DNA of 64,000 bases from Uloborus plumipes (Eukaryota; Arthropoda; Arachnida; Araneae; Uloboridae). The stretch covers positions 21,213-85,212 of the forward strand of contig JAXGGA010004718.1 of NCBI GenBank assembly GCA_038373865.1. Reading direction: 5' to 3'. Positions 32,955 through 44,219 of this stretch are shown here, piece by piece. The notes under the pieces are model-generated. The model saw nothing but the letters and a program-made list of their open reading frames with translations, did no database searches and was not told the origin of the DNA. Position numbers and translations under genes: made by a program. How positions within the stretch are numbered: the first letter of the stretch is position 1; each line of letters opens with the position of its first letter.

Positions 32955-33990
32955 AATATATTTTCTTCAATATATTCTATTTCTGGAATGTCTTTTGGAA
33001 GCTTATAGAATCATATGGTGTAATGAATAGCAAGAAAATATTTAAACATCATTGCTTTGATCGCATTGTAAATTATTGAAGTAACTAGTGTTGCCTTGTT
33101 CCTGTGACGTAGCTTTATTCCGGATTAAGTGAGTCGTACTAGTATTTCATTTTTTCGTCAGTATTCCTTTTACTGAATGAAGTCTTCCGCCGGAAAAATT
33201 ACAACGCAAATGTTATGTATGGTTATTCTTCGCAAATAGCTATTTGGAATGGTTCTTTTTCTGAAAAAGTTCTTATAGGATTGTTTTCTCCTCTTAATTC
33301 TGTACCGCAGAGCCAGACTGATGCAGGTCTAAAAGTGGCGATTTTCATGTTATTTCTGCATTGTATTTAGAATCCTAACTCTGCATTCAGCCATAACAAC
33401 GCAATGAAAAAATACTTAAAAATTAGTTACCGATGTTTTAAGAGCGCGAGTCCTAACCTTTGTTGTCCAACCAGTCAAAAGTTTTTACGCTCTCCTGAAA
33501 AGTAGGGAAAATGTGACTTGCATTCGTACTTTGAGGCGATGTACAGAACATAAATAATGACAACAATAACCAAAATCCAAGTTCTTTTGAAAACGGACGA
33601 GATGAAGTTTTCTTAGCCTGATGACTATGCACCTGTTCTGTGGCTGTCTTAATTCTACAGGCAAGTACACTTTTCAGGGTTTTAGAACCTGGATCAGTTT
33701 TACCTCAAACTAATTATGCATAGATTTTCTTTAATACGCGGAAAATTATTTTTACCTTTCCCATTCAGTTCCGTTGAATCTCCATCTTAAGAAACTTAGC
33801 TGTGCAGTGAGTCAGATTAACTCTCTCTTCTACTGTTGATGCAGGAAAGCACTTGAAAACTTCTTGAGGTGCATCAATTCACATCCACAGAAGATTGTTA
33901 CACATCGGCATTGGGTGTGCGAATGAAACAACTGACTCAGTCCTTGAGTCACTTATGTCGCTATTCGATAAATGTCACTCCGTTTTAATA
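32955..33990. other. Mixed DNA without a recognised feature
   Basis: A weak exon-like stretch follows a pyrimidine tract and gatgcag at 33844 (KALENFLRCINSHPQKIV in one frame) but lacks a convincing donor, so it is not called. The rest is AT-rich. Confidence 0.4.
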
Positions 33991-34019
33991 AAAAGAAAAA
34001 GAAACTTAATTCTTTTTTT

Positions 34020-34335
34020 TTCTTCTCGCCATGGTGTTTGAATAACGTCGTGTCGTGGGCGGGTCACGGTTACGAAGAACGACAGTCGGCCTTATGAAAA
34101 TGAGGTTTTGAGGTACTTTAATTAATTTGCTCTCCGCATCCACCCTGATTGCAGCACTTTTTTTTGGACCTCGCCTTTGGCTCGAGATAAGCCCGGAAAG
34201 ACTGGCCGTTGAGAGTTTGAGGATTTTATTTGAGGTGCTCGGACCTCACGCATTGCCGGAAAGGACTCAACGAATTCCAAATGACTCATATACGGGATAG
34301 ACACTATGGCACGGCAGAAATGGCGGGAATTTAGT
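34020..34335. other. GC-richer, repeat-poor island
   Basis: Balanced composition with cgtcgtgtcgtgggcgggtc and cctcgcctttggctcgag. The minus frame 34122-34304 matches no family I know. It is a candidate regulatory element by composition. Confidence 0.3.
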
Positions 34336-34434
34336 AAACGTAATGAAGGAATGATTTTGTATACCGTATAATCCTAAATAAGACCCGCCCCAGGAACTTG
34401 ACCCGCACCCTTTCATGTTGAGGAACAATTTTAA

Positions 34435-34922
34435 CCCATTAATGTCTGAAATTTTTTTTTCCAAAGATATTTTGTATACTAGTTACAAACGGTGTTTAAT
34501 GGACAGGGAAGTAATGAAAAAATATTATGTAAAAAATAATTGTTTTATTAAGAAAAAAAAATCGTCCCTCAAAAGTTACGATAGACCCCAGAGGGTGCAT
34601 ACTTTTTTTACTAAATTTTTTTCTGCCTACGATATAATATTTAAAGACATTTTTTAAAAAGAAATAAAATCAGCAATGAACATAAACTGGGAAGCTGGGA
34701 ATAACTTTGAAAACTCAGCTTTTTTTCTTGAGATTGTGAGCAATGTAATTTTTATACAGAACACACTTTACAATGGTTATGTGCTGCAATCTGTTAATAA
34801 AGAATTGAAAGAGTACCAAGGTACTAATTGAACACTATTATTTGGTTGAAATGGTCATTTTGGTGAAATTCAGACCCTTTTTTGGACCGTCCTTAAAAAA
34901 GGACGCAAGGCATTGATGACTT
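34435..34922. mobile_element. piggyBac-type MITE (family with 31212), right end decayed
   Basis: TTAA at 34431-34434 is followed by cccattaatgtctgaaatt. Internal sequence follows the 31212 copy through gatattttgtatact, ggtgtttaatggacag and ttggaccgtcc. The right end reads ggcattgatgac in place of ggcattaatggg, followed by TTAA at about 34923. Confidence 0.8.
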
Positions 34923-34929
34923 TTAAAGG

Positions 34930-36090
34930 CTATTTCTTTATGTTTTCTAGTGTCGGCATAAAATCCAGACTGAATTTTATGGAGGTATCTTAAGATGCCT
35001 TTTTCTCTTTGAGGGGAAGCTTTCGCTCTAAGGAGTCTTGAATGGATGGCACCCTTCTGAAAATTTCATCAAAAGGAGATTTTTAATATGTAGTTTCTAT
35101 GAGAAAAGTATGATAGAGTAACCGTGGAAACCTCATTTTAGTTGGGGGAGGGGGGGATATATGAGCCCCCCCTCCCTCTAAAATTTCGCATATCAGCTCC
35201 CCTGTCCTTGTATTATATTTTTTTACAAATCATTGCAATTTTATGAACGTTCTGAAGGTGTCACGAAATAACTGAGACTATTTGCGGATTAGGCTCGTCA
35301 TCTGAGAAGGGGGAGGGTGTTATTCGGCCCCTTCCACCAGTCTTTGAAGAATTAATGTTTTTACAGCGTGTTTTCTGAGGGTTTTTTTTTTTTTTTTTTT
35401 GCGTCAAATATGCATTTAGTAGACACACTACCCCCCCCCTCCCAGGAAAAAAATCCTAATGACGTGCTTCAGGCCGATTCAGTGGAGCGGTTTGCGACCC
35501 GCCCGCCATGAGCATAACCCTTTCTGGCATCGTTCACGTTACCGGAAGCCCTTTGTTAGCACGGTTTTGGAAGACGGTTCCAATTACAAGTTTTGATATA
35601 AAATATGCAGCATGATTTTGGTTTGTGCGCCTCCAGGCATTGAAATTATAGTTGAAGAATTGAACCGTTTATTTCAAAAACAAGTCAAGAGAAAAGTTCA
35701 AGAATCCCTTTTTTACTCTTATTTAAAAAATCTTTATACATAAAAATGAAAGTATGTATTTTTGTATGTATGTCTTTTATAGACTCCCGTCGGATTTCGC
35801 TAAAAAATTCACAGTGTGTTTGTGTCCTCACTGGGCACATCAAGAGACCAATTAGAAAAAAAAAATCTGACAGGTAGTTCTTTTTTCATTCCAATTTTAG
35901 TTGGAACTTCTACATAAAATCTCTAATTTTTCAAAGGCTTTCCTCCATTAAAATCATTATTTAGTGCTTCATCCCAACTCTCCCTCAATATCTAATTTTG
36001 TGTTTGATATTTTCTTTGCTTCGCGTGTTTTCTGAAGCTTCTCTCAATTCAAATAGTTAAGAAATGTTTCTTTCGTGAGTATTCCACTCG
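34930..36090. other. AT-rich DNA with C and G tracts
   Basis: Patches such as gagccccccctccctc (about 35164) and a T run at 35381-35400 look like old repeat debris. There is no gene and no definable element. Confidence 0.5.
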
Positions 36091-36094
36091 CGAA

Positions 36095-37047
36095 TATATG
36101 GGCGATTCTCTGTAAACTCGTCATTTTTCACACGAAATCTGTCCGGGCATGGTTTTTTGAAATGTCCGTATAATTTTAATACTATTGCTCAGAAAATGAA
36201 TCTATTACTTTAGTTTGAAAGAGGGTCATTTGAAGCTTGTGTTTTTCTGATATTTAAATTGTGATAGGGGGTAAGTCCTCCGCATGGTATATCTAGACAG
36301 GGGACTGTGCCAGGTGACTGTTTTTTTGCTCTTTGTTGCGTAATATCTGCAAAACTATTGGAACATAATTAGTTACGAGACTACCCATAAATTTAGGCAC
36401 AAATCGTGGACATAACTAATATGTTTCATAATTAAACTAATTGACATTAATAAAATCACTTCTCAAAGGACTGTTTTCGCAACGACCCTGATGCATACTT
36501 TCATCACAAATGTGGTTCTCAAATTAAACAAAGTATCGTTTCAACACCGTTCTCAGCAATTTCAGCAAATTCACACTGATTGCTTTAAACTTCATGTCAA
36601 AAAGCATTGCAAGAGTAACAGATTTTTTCTACTGGAGCTTTGAATTTGTCTCGGGACTGTTTGAAAAATCTCCGGACAGAATTTACATGACAACTTTAAG
36701 TTTTAGAAATACGTAATTAGACCTTATATCATGAAAAAAACATAGCTGCATTATTCTATTTTTAGATATTAATCGCCAAATTTATGTAGTGTTGATAGGA
36801 TTTTTGGAATATTTATTACCTTGAAGTGTTAGACTATGGGATTGGGACAGCCAGGGGACTGTGTTTTTAGCCCTTAGATAATTTCTAGAAAAAAGAATTA
36901 AATTGTTATCGCTCCAAATACAATTGGGCCACAGAGTATTAATGCTTTACTTGTATTAAGAGTGATAATTACTTTATTACACTTTATTATTTTCAAAATA
37001 CTCGGTCCGGACAGCAAATTACCAGTTTACAGAGAATCGCCCATATA
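36095..37047. mobile_element. Unclassified 950-bp element with about 24-bp inverted ends
   Basis: tatatgggcgattctctgta with its next four bases at 36095 is mirrored at 37024-37047. Further in, tgtccgggca near the left end and ggtccggacag near the right end also face each other. Inside, ggggactgtgcc, cgggactgttt and ggggactgtg recur at about 36301, 36653 and 36845. No transposase frame is visible and the target duplication is obscured by the palindromic atat flank. Confidence 0.6.
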
Positions 37048-37469
37048 ATACTGTTGGGGATTGGTTTTCGCATGTTGCATTTTAACCCGCGCGACGCCGA
37101 GCATATCCACTATTCTTCTATAAAGGGTTCAACGTTTTAAATTGAAATGTATACATATTTCGATGTAGTTCTGTCGTTAAAAAGTGTTGTAGTAGCAATT
37201 GGTTAGTTTAATGTGGTGCCATAAATGTTTTCTCAAAATTAGAAATTTTGTCTTTAGACCGGTTTTTGAAATAAACGCTGTTCGTTGTGTCTAAAAAGTA
37301 ATTGAGTATTTTTTTCTGTTTTGAATAGTGAAATTTGCTGGCTAACTTTGAGTGTTTCGTGACTGTTTAATAAAAGTCGGTTGAAAACAATGTGCAGTAG
37401 CTTTGCTTAAGGCAAGGGTGACCATAAGCAAAACTTTAAGGGGGAGTTGACTCGGATATTTTCCTTGTG

Positions 37470-37710
37470 TATAAAGCAGTGAGTAACCGCCCCTAAGCAA
37501 GGGCTAAGGCAGAAACATGCAATACACCGCCAACTCGGCTATTTCGATCGATGGACAGCTGTTTTGAGCTTATTGTGCTCTCATCAGCATGGAAAGAAGA
37601 GAGAATTTTTGCCTCCAACTCAACTACTGTCGTATTCCATGCTGATGAGAGCACAATAAGCTCGAAACAGCTGTCCATGAATCGTAATAGCCGAGTTGGC
37701 GGTGTATTGC
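37470..37710 (+). mobile_element. Hairpin element with near-perfect 76-bp arms and a 12-bp target duplication
   Basis: attttccttgtg flanks the block on both sides (37458-37469, 37711-37722), exact over 12 bases. The element opens tataaagcagtgagtaaccg, has cctaagcaagggctaaggca, then a long inverted repeat: arms from atgcaatacaccgccaactc through ctcatcagcatgga and back, about 76 bp each with few mismatches, around a loop of about 50 bases. It ends ggtgtattgc. Relatives are at 11911 (hairpin deleted), 47908, 56540 and 57116. Target duplications this long suit LINE-type insertion better than cut-and-paste transposition. The open frames on both strands are artefacts of the symmetric arms. Confidence 0.75.
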
Positions 37711-37816
37711 ATTTTCCTTGTGGTTTGCCATTATATTTTTCCCACGGAAAGCAATTTCAGTGCAGATCATCAAAGTTACTAAAATTTGACGTTTTTAATA
37801 TTTATTAATGGCTGAT

Positions 37817-38183
37817 TGGTTGGTTGGTTTCGTGTCACAGATAGAAAATTAAATAGGACCGAAGGTCCTATGTACAGCATCAGCGAGACGAAGACAATTT
37901 TCTTTGTATAAGTCTGGCCACGGATTGTCCCTTATTTGCGCCAGGATAGCGGGGCAGTTGAAAAGGTGCTCGGGGCTTAGTTCTGTGTCCGGGCAATTTT
38001 TGCAGAGGCATTACGTCCTTGTCCCGTCTTTATGTATCTGCATCCCCCTGAAGTGTCCTGTCGTAAGTCTTGTTAATGTACTGGGGAGGGTTCTATTGGT
38101 ACTGATTTCTGGAATTTGGTATTTTATTTCGATTTTTCTATCAATTAGTTTTGCTCTAGCCACCGAATTAATATCGCAGAGAG
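37817..38183 (-). mobile_element. 5'-truncated non-LTR retrotransposon with 13-bp target duplication
   Basis: attaatggctgat flanks both sides exactly (37804-37816, 38184-38196). On the minus strand the copy starts within coding sequence, has a short 3' untranslated part and ends in an accaaccaacca tail in place of poly-A. The truncated 5' end, tail and long target duplication are the marks of target-primed reverse transcription. Confidence 0.9.
37849..38183 (-). pseudogene. Non-LTR retrotransposon polyprotein, C-terminal end
   Basis: The minus strand reads DINSVARAKLIDRKIEIKY, then STLTRLTTGHFRGM and HKDGTRT. One in-frame TAA (38011-38013) follows, then CKNCPDTELSPEHLFNC and a run ending VHRTFGPI with its natural TAA at 37849. 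Jockey/I-type LINE proteins end this way: after reverse transcriptase and RNase H come an L-x-R-L-x-T/S-G-H motif and a C-x-x-C...H...C knuckle, here CKNC, EH and NC. All N-terminal domains (endonuclease, reverse transcriptase) are missing because the copy is 5'-truncated. With a single stop it is a fairly young copy. The clade assignment is from memory of the motif order. Confidence 0.8.
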
Positions 38184-38439
38184 ATTAATGGCTGATGAAA
38201 AGATATTTTTATATTTTTGTCGAAAAAAATAGTTTTAAGACAAGGAAGTACTAATTAAAAGTGTGTATAGTGGGTAAAATAAAAATAATAAAGTGGGCGG
38301 CATGAGCCCCCCCCTTCCCCATATTTGCGCCCATCATAGCTTGAGGTGCTGGGAACTTACTAGAAGACAACGTGTTTCAAGGATTCATTTCGGGGGCATA
38401 GAATGCGTGCGAAATTGACTTTCGCTATCTTTTTTTTTT

Positions 38440-38810
38440 TGTATACCATGGCGATAAGCTATCTCCACGTTTAGCTGTGGCCCCTCGTTTCTCGGTACTC
38501 CATGTTTTCGGACTCGCCACCCTCTGTCGTAGCTTCCGTTCGGCTCTGCGGTTAGGCTTTTCCATATAAAAGATCCTCGTTTTTCTTCTAGTATCCGCCT
38601 TTGATAATTGTGGTTTTATGTATTCTTCCTTTTGTCATATTATTCGTATCCGCCTTGTGTAATTATAGTATTGTGTGTGGTTCGTAAGTGTTTTATTTGT
38701 GCTTGAGAAGCGTTGTGTTTTCACTGAATTTCCGAGCTAATTAATTTTCGGATTTACGAGCAAAAGTGAAAAACTCGGACAATCAAAAAAGGATCTTCTG
38801 AAGCAGCGGT
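38440..38810 (+). promoter_or_regulatory. TATA-containing GC-richer block, possible promoter or solo LTR
   Basis: ccatataaaagatcc at about 38560 lies downstream of a CG-containing stretch (ccacgtttagctgtggcccc to ggctctgcggttaggc). About 25 bases after it a direct repeat of gtatccgcctt occurs twice, 55 bases apart. This layout could be a retroviral-type LTR or a host promoter; I found no matching terminal TG/CA pair or 5-bp duplication to decide. Confidence 0.25.
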
Positions 38811-38814
38811 TCCT

Positions 38815-39400
38815 TAAGTCCAGACTACAATGGATCCTCTCCTAAAAATTACTAACTTGCCGATCCCCTCCTCCCCCCCTCTCAAAAAAACTTGATTTGA
38901 TAAATTTTAATCTTTTTTTTTCGTAATTGTTTTTCCGGTTTTTTATTCTTTGAATTTATTGATTTTCCTGTATATTTTTCAGAGCTTCTTGTCTAGTTTT
39001 CACTCATATTATTTTGAGCTATGGAAGTAAAAATATATTCGATACTCAATTAGGAATAAAAATATTATCACCTAATTTTTACAACACGTTCAGAAATTAT
39101 GACGAACTTTTGTAGCTTGGGAATAAACAATATTAGCCTCGTTAAAATGTTCGTTTTTCATATCAGTTACGTACGGAATACTATTTTAGAATTGGATATA
39201 TGAAAAAATGTTAAAAAACAAGTAAAGGTTACATATTTTCCCCACTAGTTCATTGTATAAATGTTAATTTTTATGGTGTAAGAAGATTGTCAACCCTGTC
39301 TCCGGTTTTACGTTTTCCCATTTGGTACGTTTTTCCTCACTGCTCCGACAGAAAACGCAAAATCATGGTTCAGCTGTATATTTTTTAAGAAAAATAAACT
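38815..39400. other. AT-rich DNA, no feature recognised
   Basis: ttgtcaaccctg at about 39289-39300 resembles a hAT right end but no partner end was found. Confidence 0.5.
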
Positions 39401-39730
39401 TCTGCCCAAAGCAATTACAGATCGTCTTCAGTTCTGAAGGCTCGTTGTCCCAACCGATTCCGTAATTACCGGAGGCAACAATAACGGGAAGTGAACGGGG
39501 GCCGTCAAAGCAGAATATCATCCGGCGTTAATGCACGCCACCTAAAATCTACTGCTTATCATCTCTTGTTCCTCCACCCTCCATTTTCTTTTCTTTCTTT
39601 CTTTTTTCTCTACTCCCACTCTTCCGCTGTGTTTAAGCTTGTTTGCTCTCGGCGGAGATTGAATTGGTGGTCGTCCTTAAATTTGACCGGTCTCTTTTAT
39701 TTCGATTATTTCATTGAGGAGATTAGAAAG
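39400..39730. other. GC-richer, repeat-poor island
   Basis: It contains gattccgtaattaccgg and ccggcgttaatgcacgcc, homeodomain-like cores in CG-containing context. The forward frame 39491-39748 ends in aromatic-rich low complexity. It is a candidate regulatory element by composition. Confidence 0.3.
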
Positions 39731-39843
39731 AGAGGAAAAACTTTTTAGGAAATTGTTTACTGACTCCATTAATATCCTTTGCGTTACCATTTTTTACGTC
39801 AAAGGAGAAAACACTACTAAAACGATGTTGCATCTTCTTTTAA

Positions 39844-40073
39844 CCGCTTGCCTGATTATCCCGAGTTATCTCGGGCACGTATGAGTTGCAGGTAATTATT
39901 ATCCCGAGAAAACTCGGGTGAAACTAAATCATTTTGCACCTAAAAAAATTAAAAATTAAACTTAAAACCTGCGTATTTTGTTCGTTTCATTTCCTTGTAT
40001 TAAAACAATATCAAATTTTAAAAATGTGATAGTTTTTTGCAATTTTTTTCAAAAAAATTTGTAAGGGAAGCGG
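39844..40073. mobile_element. piggyBac-type MITE, 230 bp
   Basis: TTAA at 39840-39843 and 40074-40077. The ends ccgcttgcc and ggaagcgg are inverted and share ccgctt with the coding piggyBac relic at 1616, so the two may be relatives. Internal cccgagttatctcggg and cccgagaaaactcggg are small hairpins. Confidence 0.8.
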
Positions 40074-40079
40074 TTAAAC

Positions 40080-42045
40080 TTTTGTAACAAAACAAGTAAA
40101 ACTTTTGTGTTGAAGCTTTTTTCTTCATTTTGTTTCCCCCTTCCTTTTTCTATTAAGCATTCTAATTTTAATTCATGATTTTTAAGTTTATAAATTCGAA
40201 ATATTGTTTTCACATTAGATTCCGTTTTAAAATTTAGCTTGCTCTAAATTTTTGTTCAGAAGGCTTCGTAGCCGCTTATCCGTTAGAAAAAAATTGCGAC
40301 ACAAAACTTTGTTTAACTCGTTGAGGCTTTGGGCTATGATTTTATAGAAAATCATGCAACCCATATTCAGTAAACAGAAGCGGATAGGGGGATGAATTGT
40401 TCTCTGCAAATTTCGTCTCTTGTGGCAGCTATGGTTGATCTTATGGGGGGAGGGGAGACTGCTATAGTGTGGCTCTGGTAACTTGATGCTTGAACTTGGA
40501 CAATTTTATATACGTTTGAGTTGAAAGAGAATTTTTTTGTTTGATACAATGCCAATGATCGTTATGTCTCAACGCAAACGTTATCTTCACTCTTATTTTA
40601 ACAAATAGAAACTTCAAAGCCTCGGCAAATCGGAAGTCTACTTATCAGAGTCAGGAGAAAAAAGAAAAAACTTTGGTCAACACGAACAAAATCGCCAATC
40701 CTGTAAGGAAATTATGAAAGTGGCAATATTTGAAGACAAAACATGTACCCTCTTTGTTTGCTTCTATCGACTCTGTTTTTTGTGAAATAGAGAATAGCCG
40801 TTATATTAGACCGTGAGTTAATGAGACATGGTCCTTGTCTTGTACAAGTTAGTCAATAGTAATGTTAATAAATATTTTCAAGAATTCGGAGTACGATTTT
40901 GAAATAATATCTCCATACATGTGATTCTTCAGCCAATTGGCGGAAATCAACAAATTTGAGTGGCAAAACTTAGTTATAATGGGATACAACAGCCATCTAC
41001 CCATCTTTAAAAGGGGGCATTCTTTGCTTGCTTGGTTTTGGTTAGAAATTTCAATTTGAAAAAATAAAAGATTAAATAAAATAAAACAGAGTTAGAGAGA
41101 CCAAAATGATAAAAGTTAAAAATAAAAAAATTATAATAATTTTTTTTACTAAATGCATTTAATAGCACTTTGCCCATTGAACCAACCAGTCACAACATGT
41201 CAAATATTTTCAGCCAAATTGTTTTGTAAGTAATCACATGTATGTATCTCACATCGTATGTCGAGTGGTCTGTTTTGTCTCGATTAGTCTTCGATATTGT
41301 CAACATGCATGAACTAATAATACAAAAGCATTACAAACGTCATATCTTCAAAGTGGTAAGAATTATAGGCTTTACATGATTCGGAGCAAATATTACTGTT
41401 GCGAGAAATCTCATTAAAAATTGTGTAGGTTTACGCATTCGCGCATTCATTCATTGAAGGAAACAGCTGTGTGACCTTCATTAAATGATCGCCCACGGAA
41501 AAACAACTCCTTCGGAAAAAATTATACATAACAGTATTTTGCTACTGTGGGCAATTTTGGAACCATGGTATTAAAACTTTGTCCTCAATGCGAATGGGAA
41601 ACGCAGAAATCACTATTCTTTAAATATTTTGACCATGATAAACTCAATATGGCCGATGTTTCTTCAAATATGACCCACACGATATTTTTCGATAGAATAT
41701 ATTTCAATTGATTGAATAAAATAGCTTTCAATAATCTTACAATTAGAAAACCTGGCACATTATTGCATTCAAACACAACCAAGTCCCCTACCCCTTAATA
41801 TCGTTTGTGTAAAACATAAAATTTAAAGCTACAAATAATCGCCCTTTTACCGGAGCTAAGGCAGAATATGCTGTAATTGAGTATTCATTATTGCATGTGT
41901 GATTTAGGAACACAATTCTACGATACAAAGTGCAATAAGTTATGCTGGTTTGAATTGAAATTGTTTTTATCGGTTGTGTTACGTAGAGTGCTAAAAAATG
42001 TTAAGTGTACTCAGTGGTGTTTTTAAGGAGGGAGAGACACTTAGG
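40080..42045. other. AT-rich DNA, no gene recognised
   Basis: Only short frames occur. A phrase gagctaaggcagaata at about 41856 resembles the hairpin family but is isolated. Confidence 0.5.
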
Positions 42046-42049
42046 GACG

Positions 42050-43780
42050 CTGTGTCCTCCGAAATATTTGGTTTTTTGTTGTAAAAAAATTACATTTTTA
42101 CTTGTAATCAATTGTACTTTTTTTTACATAAAATAAATCGCAATGTCAAAAATAAAACTCCCTGAAGTTTGCTCATGGAAAAAAAAGACAATAATTGATA
42201 AAGTGGATTTGAATTTGCCATTCTATTTGCAGTTCGTGCTTTTTAGCCATGGTTCTTCTAACACTCCATCTTACTCTCAAAACCATTAAGTTTCTGGACT
42301 TTTTAATGCATTCAATTCATTATTTTTTATTTTTTTTTTCTACTCTATTGCTACTAATAAAGTATCAGTGACCACGCACCATCCTACTTTATATCCCCTT
42401 TCAATACCACATTCGTCTCCTTAGAGCCAGTGACCTCACACTACTATTTTATCAACTAACAACAACAAATTGTTTAAAATTCAAAATTAATTCTTTCAAT
42501 CCGCATAATTTACAAGTTATTTCATTTTTACATGAAATTTCTGTGCCAGGAAAGTAATTTTAAGACCTTACAAATTAGCTTTAGGAAAATGCTTCTAAAT
42601 TCGCAATGTTTACTAAGTTAGTGAACTTCTGCGATTGCGTTCATTACTGCGGTCGTTATCATCCATGTTTGCAGACTGGGTGGGATTTTTACCTCGTTTT
42701 ACCCATTATGCGCGGCACTGTTTGAGAGCAAAACTAAACGCTTTGTGAGAAAGGAAGGAAGGCTGCAAAAGATGAGAAGCGGCAAACTGTTATTTGGCTA
42801 GTGTGTTTGTGGATGACCTCTGAGAGGGCTGCCTTTTTCATTTCTTAAGCTCCCTTTTAAATACTTTGTATAATAGAAATTAAAAAATTTTCCTTAAAAA
42901 AGGATTCCAGATATGCTTTATTTCCTTTAATACATTTTTACGTAATTTTATGCACCTATAGGCAAAAATATTTATGGTTTGTTCATTCAGTTATACCTTT
43001 TTTCTTTCCATAAAATAAATATTGCTATTACAAATGAAAAATTTCGGAAGATAGCGAATAGGAAAATACGTTTTAGACAAACTAAGTGACGAGGAGAAGA
43101 TAAGTTAGCAATTCTCTTAGCAGTTAGTTTTTTTTTTTTTTTTTTGCCATATTTGTTTTTATACTACTTTTTATTCTCAAAATCTTTAGTCTTGGGACTT
43201 TTTTATGTTTTTGTATCGAAAATGTTACCCTCCCCAATTTTTTTCTCTTTTACTTCTGATTAAACATTAATGACTTCGCGCGCTTCGTTATATTTTACCC
43301 CCCTTTAAACACTAACCTTGTCCCCTAGAGCAATTGATCTCACAGTAACATTCTATTAATAATAAATTATTTAAACTTCAAAATTATTTCTTTTCTATTG
43401 CATATCATTTAGTCCGCAAATTACTTTATTTTTACACAAACTTGCGGTGCCAGTGAAGTAATTTTAAAATAGCTTCAGAAAAATGCTTCTGAATTCGGTT
43501 ATTCCCTCATTCCCTGCGAATTGTGGACAAAGTTAGTGAACTTCTGTGATTATTGCGTTCATTACTGCGGTCGTTATCGTCCATGTTTGCAGACTGGGTG
43601 GAATTTTTACCTCGTTGCTGCGTTTTACCCATTATTCGCGGCGCTGTTTGAGAGAAAGACTAATGAACACTTTGTGAGGAAGGAAAGACGGAAGGCTGCA
43701 AAAGATGAGAAGCGGCAAACTGTTATTTGGCTAGTGTGTGTGGATGACCTCCGAAAGAGAGGGCTGCCCACAGAAGCCTT
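42050..43780 (+). repeat. Diverged tandem segmental duplication, two units of about 0.9 kb
   Basis: Unit one (about 42050-42855) and unit two (about 42960-43780) align along their length at an offset near 920 bases: for example taaagtatcagtgaccac-type sequence against attaaacattaatgact, and gccaggaaagtaattttaa against gccagtgaagtaattttaa. Outer parts are heavily diverged while 42600-42840 against 43515-43775 stays near 90 percent identical. Copy two is open over 43521-43859, but gaps between the copies include 8 and 4 bases, so the frame is not shared. Confidence 0.75.
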
Positions 43781-43784
43781 CCCA

Positions 43785-44165
43785 CTCTTCCCTCCCATGA
43801 CGTCAACGAACGGATGCGAATGCGGGAGAAGGAACGATCCTTTTTTTGTTCTTTTTTAGAACACTTTCTTCTCGCCAGCTTCCACGTGGCGGTGTTTATG
43901 TTTGGGAGCTTTCCCGCTTCATCAGCTGTGGTTCCGTTCTCTTTCCAAAGAGCTTTTAACGCTCCTCCGTTTAAACATTTCGTTGATCTTTCTTTCACGA
44001 AGATCAACAGTGTGCCCTGAAATGTTTAGCTTGTGTCGCTCTGGCTTGTTATAGAACACGTTTCTCTTGTGTTGCGGGAAATTTTCTGCGATCTGCAGTG
44101 TATTCTCAATTTAGCAGTTGTCAGACATTTGACGTCGGTGGAACTTCAGTGCATTGTTCCATATC
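43785..44165. other. GC-richer island after the duplication
   Basis: It contains ccatgacgtcaacg, cttccacgtggcgg (an E-box palindrome) and a small hairpin gttgatc...gatcaac near 43982. Frames on both strands are open but overlapping and unrecognised, and the island is repeat-free. It is a candidate regulatory element. Confidence 0.35.
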
Positions 44166-44219
44166 GCTTGGAGAATAATTCTCTAAGTTCGATTTCCAAT
44201 GAACATAATTATAAATAAC

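Noticed and set aside
33845..33915. Small coding exon after the gatgcag acceptor
   Set aside because: The frame is short and no convincing splice donor precedes the stop.
37493..37808. Two overlapping frames with nearly the same peptide on opposite strands
   Set aside because: They arise from the near-perfect inverted arms of the hairpin element and are not independent genes.
38440..38810. Complete LTR retrotransposon
   Set aside because: Only one TATA-containing block is present; no second LTR, no gag/pol frames and no terminal TG/CA with a short duplication was found.
43521..43859. 112-codon plus-strand frame in the duplicated block
   Set aside because: The sister copy at 42600 is disrupted by gaps of 8 and 4 bases and by stops, so the frame is not conserved between duplicates.
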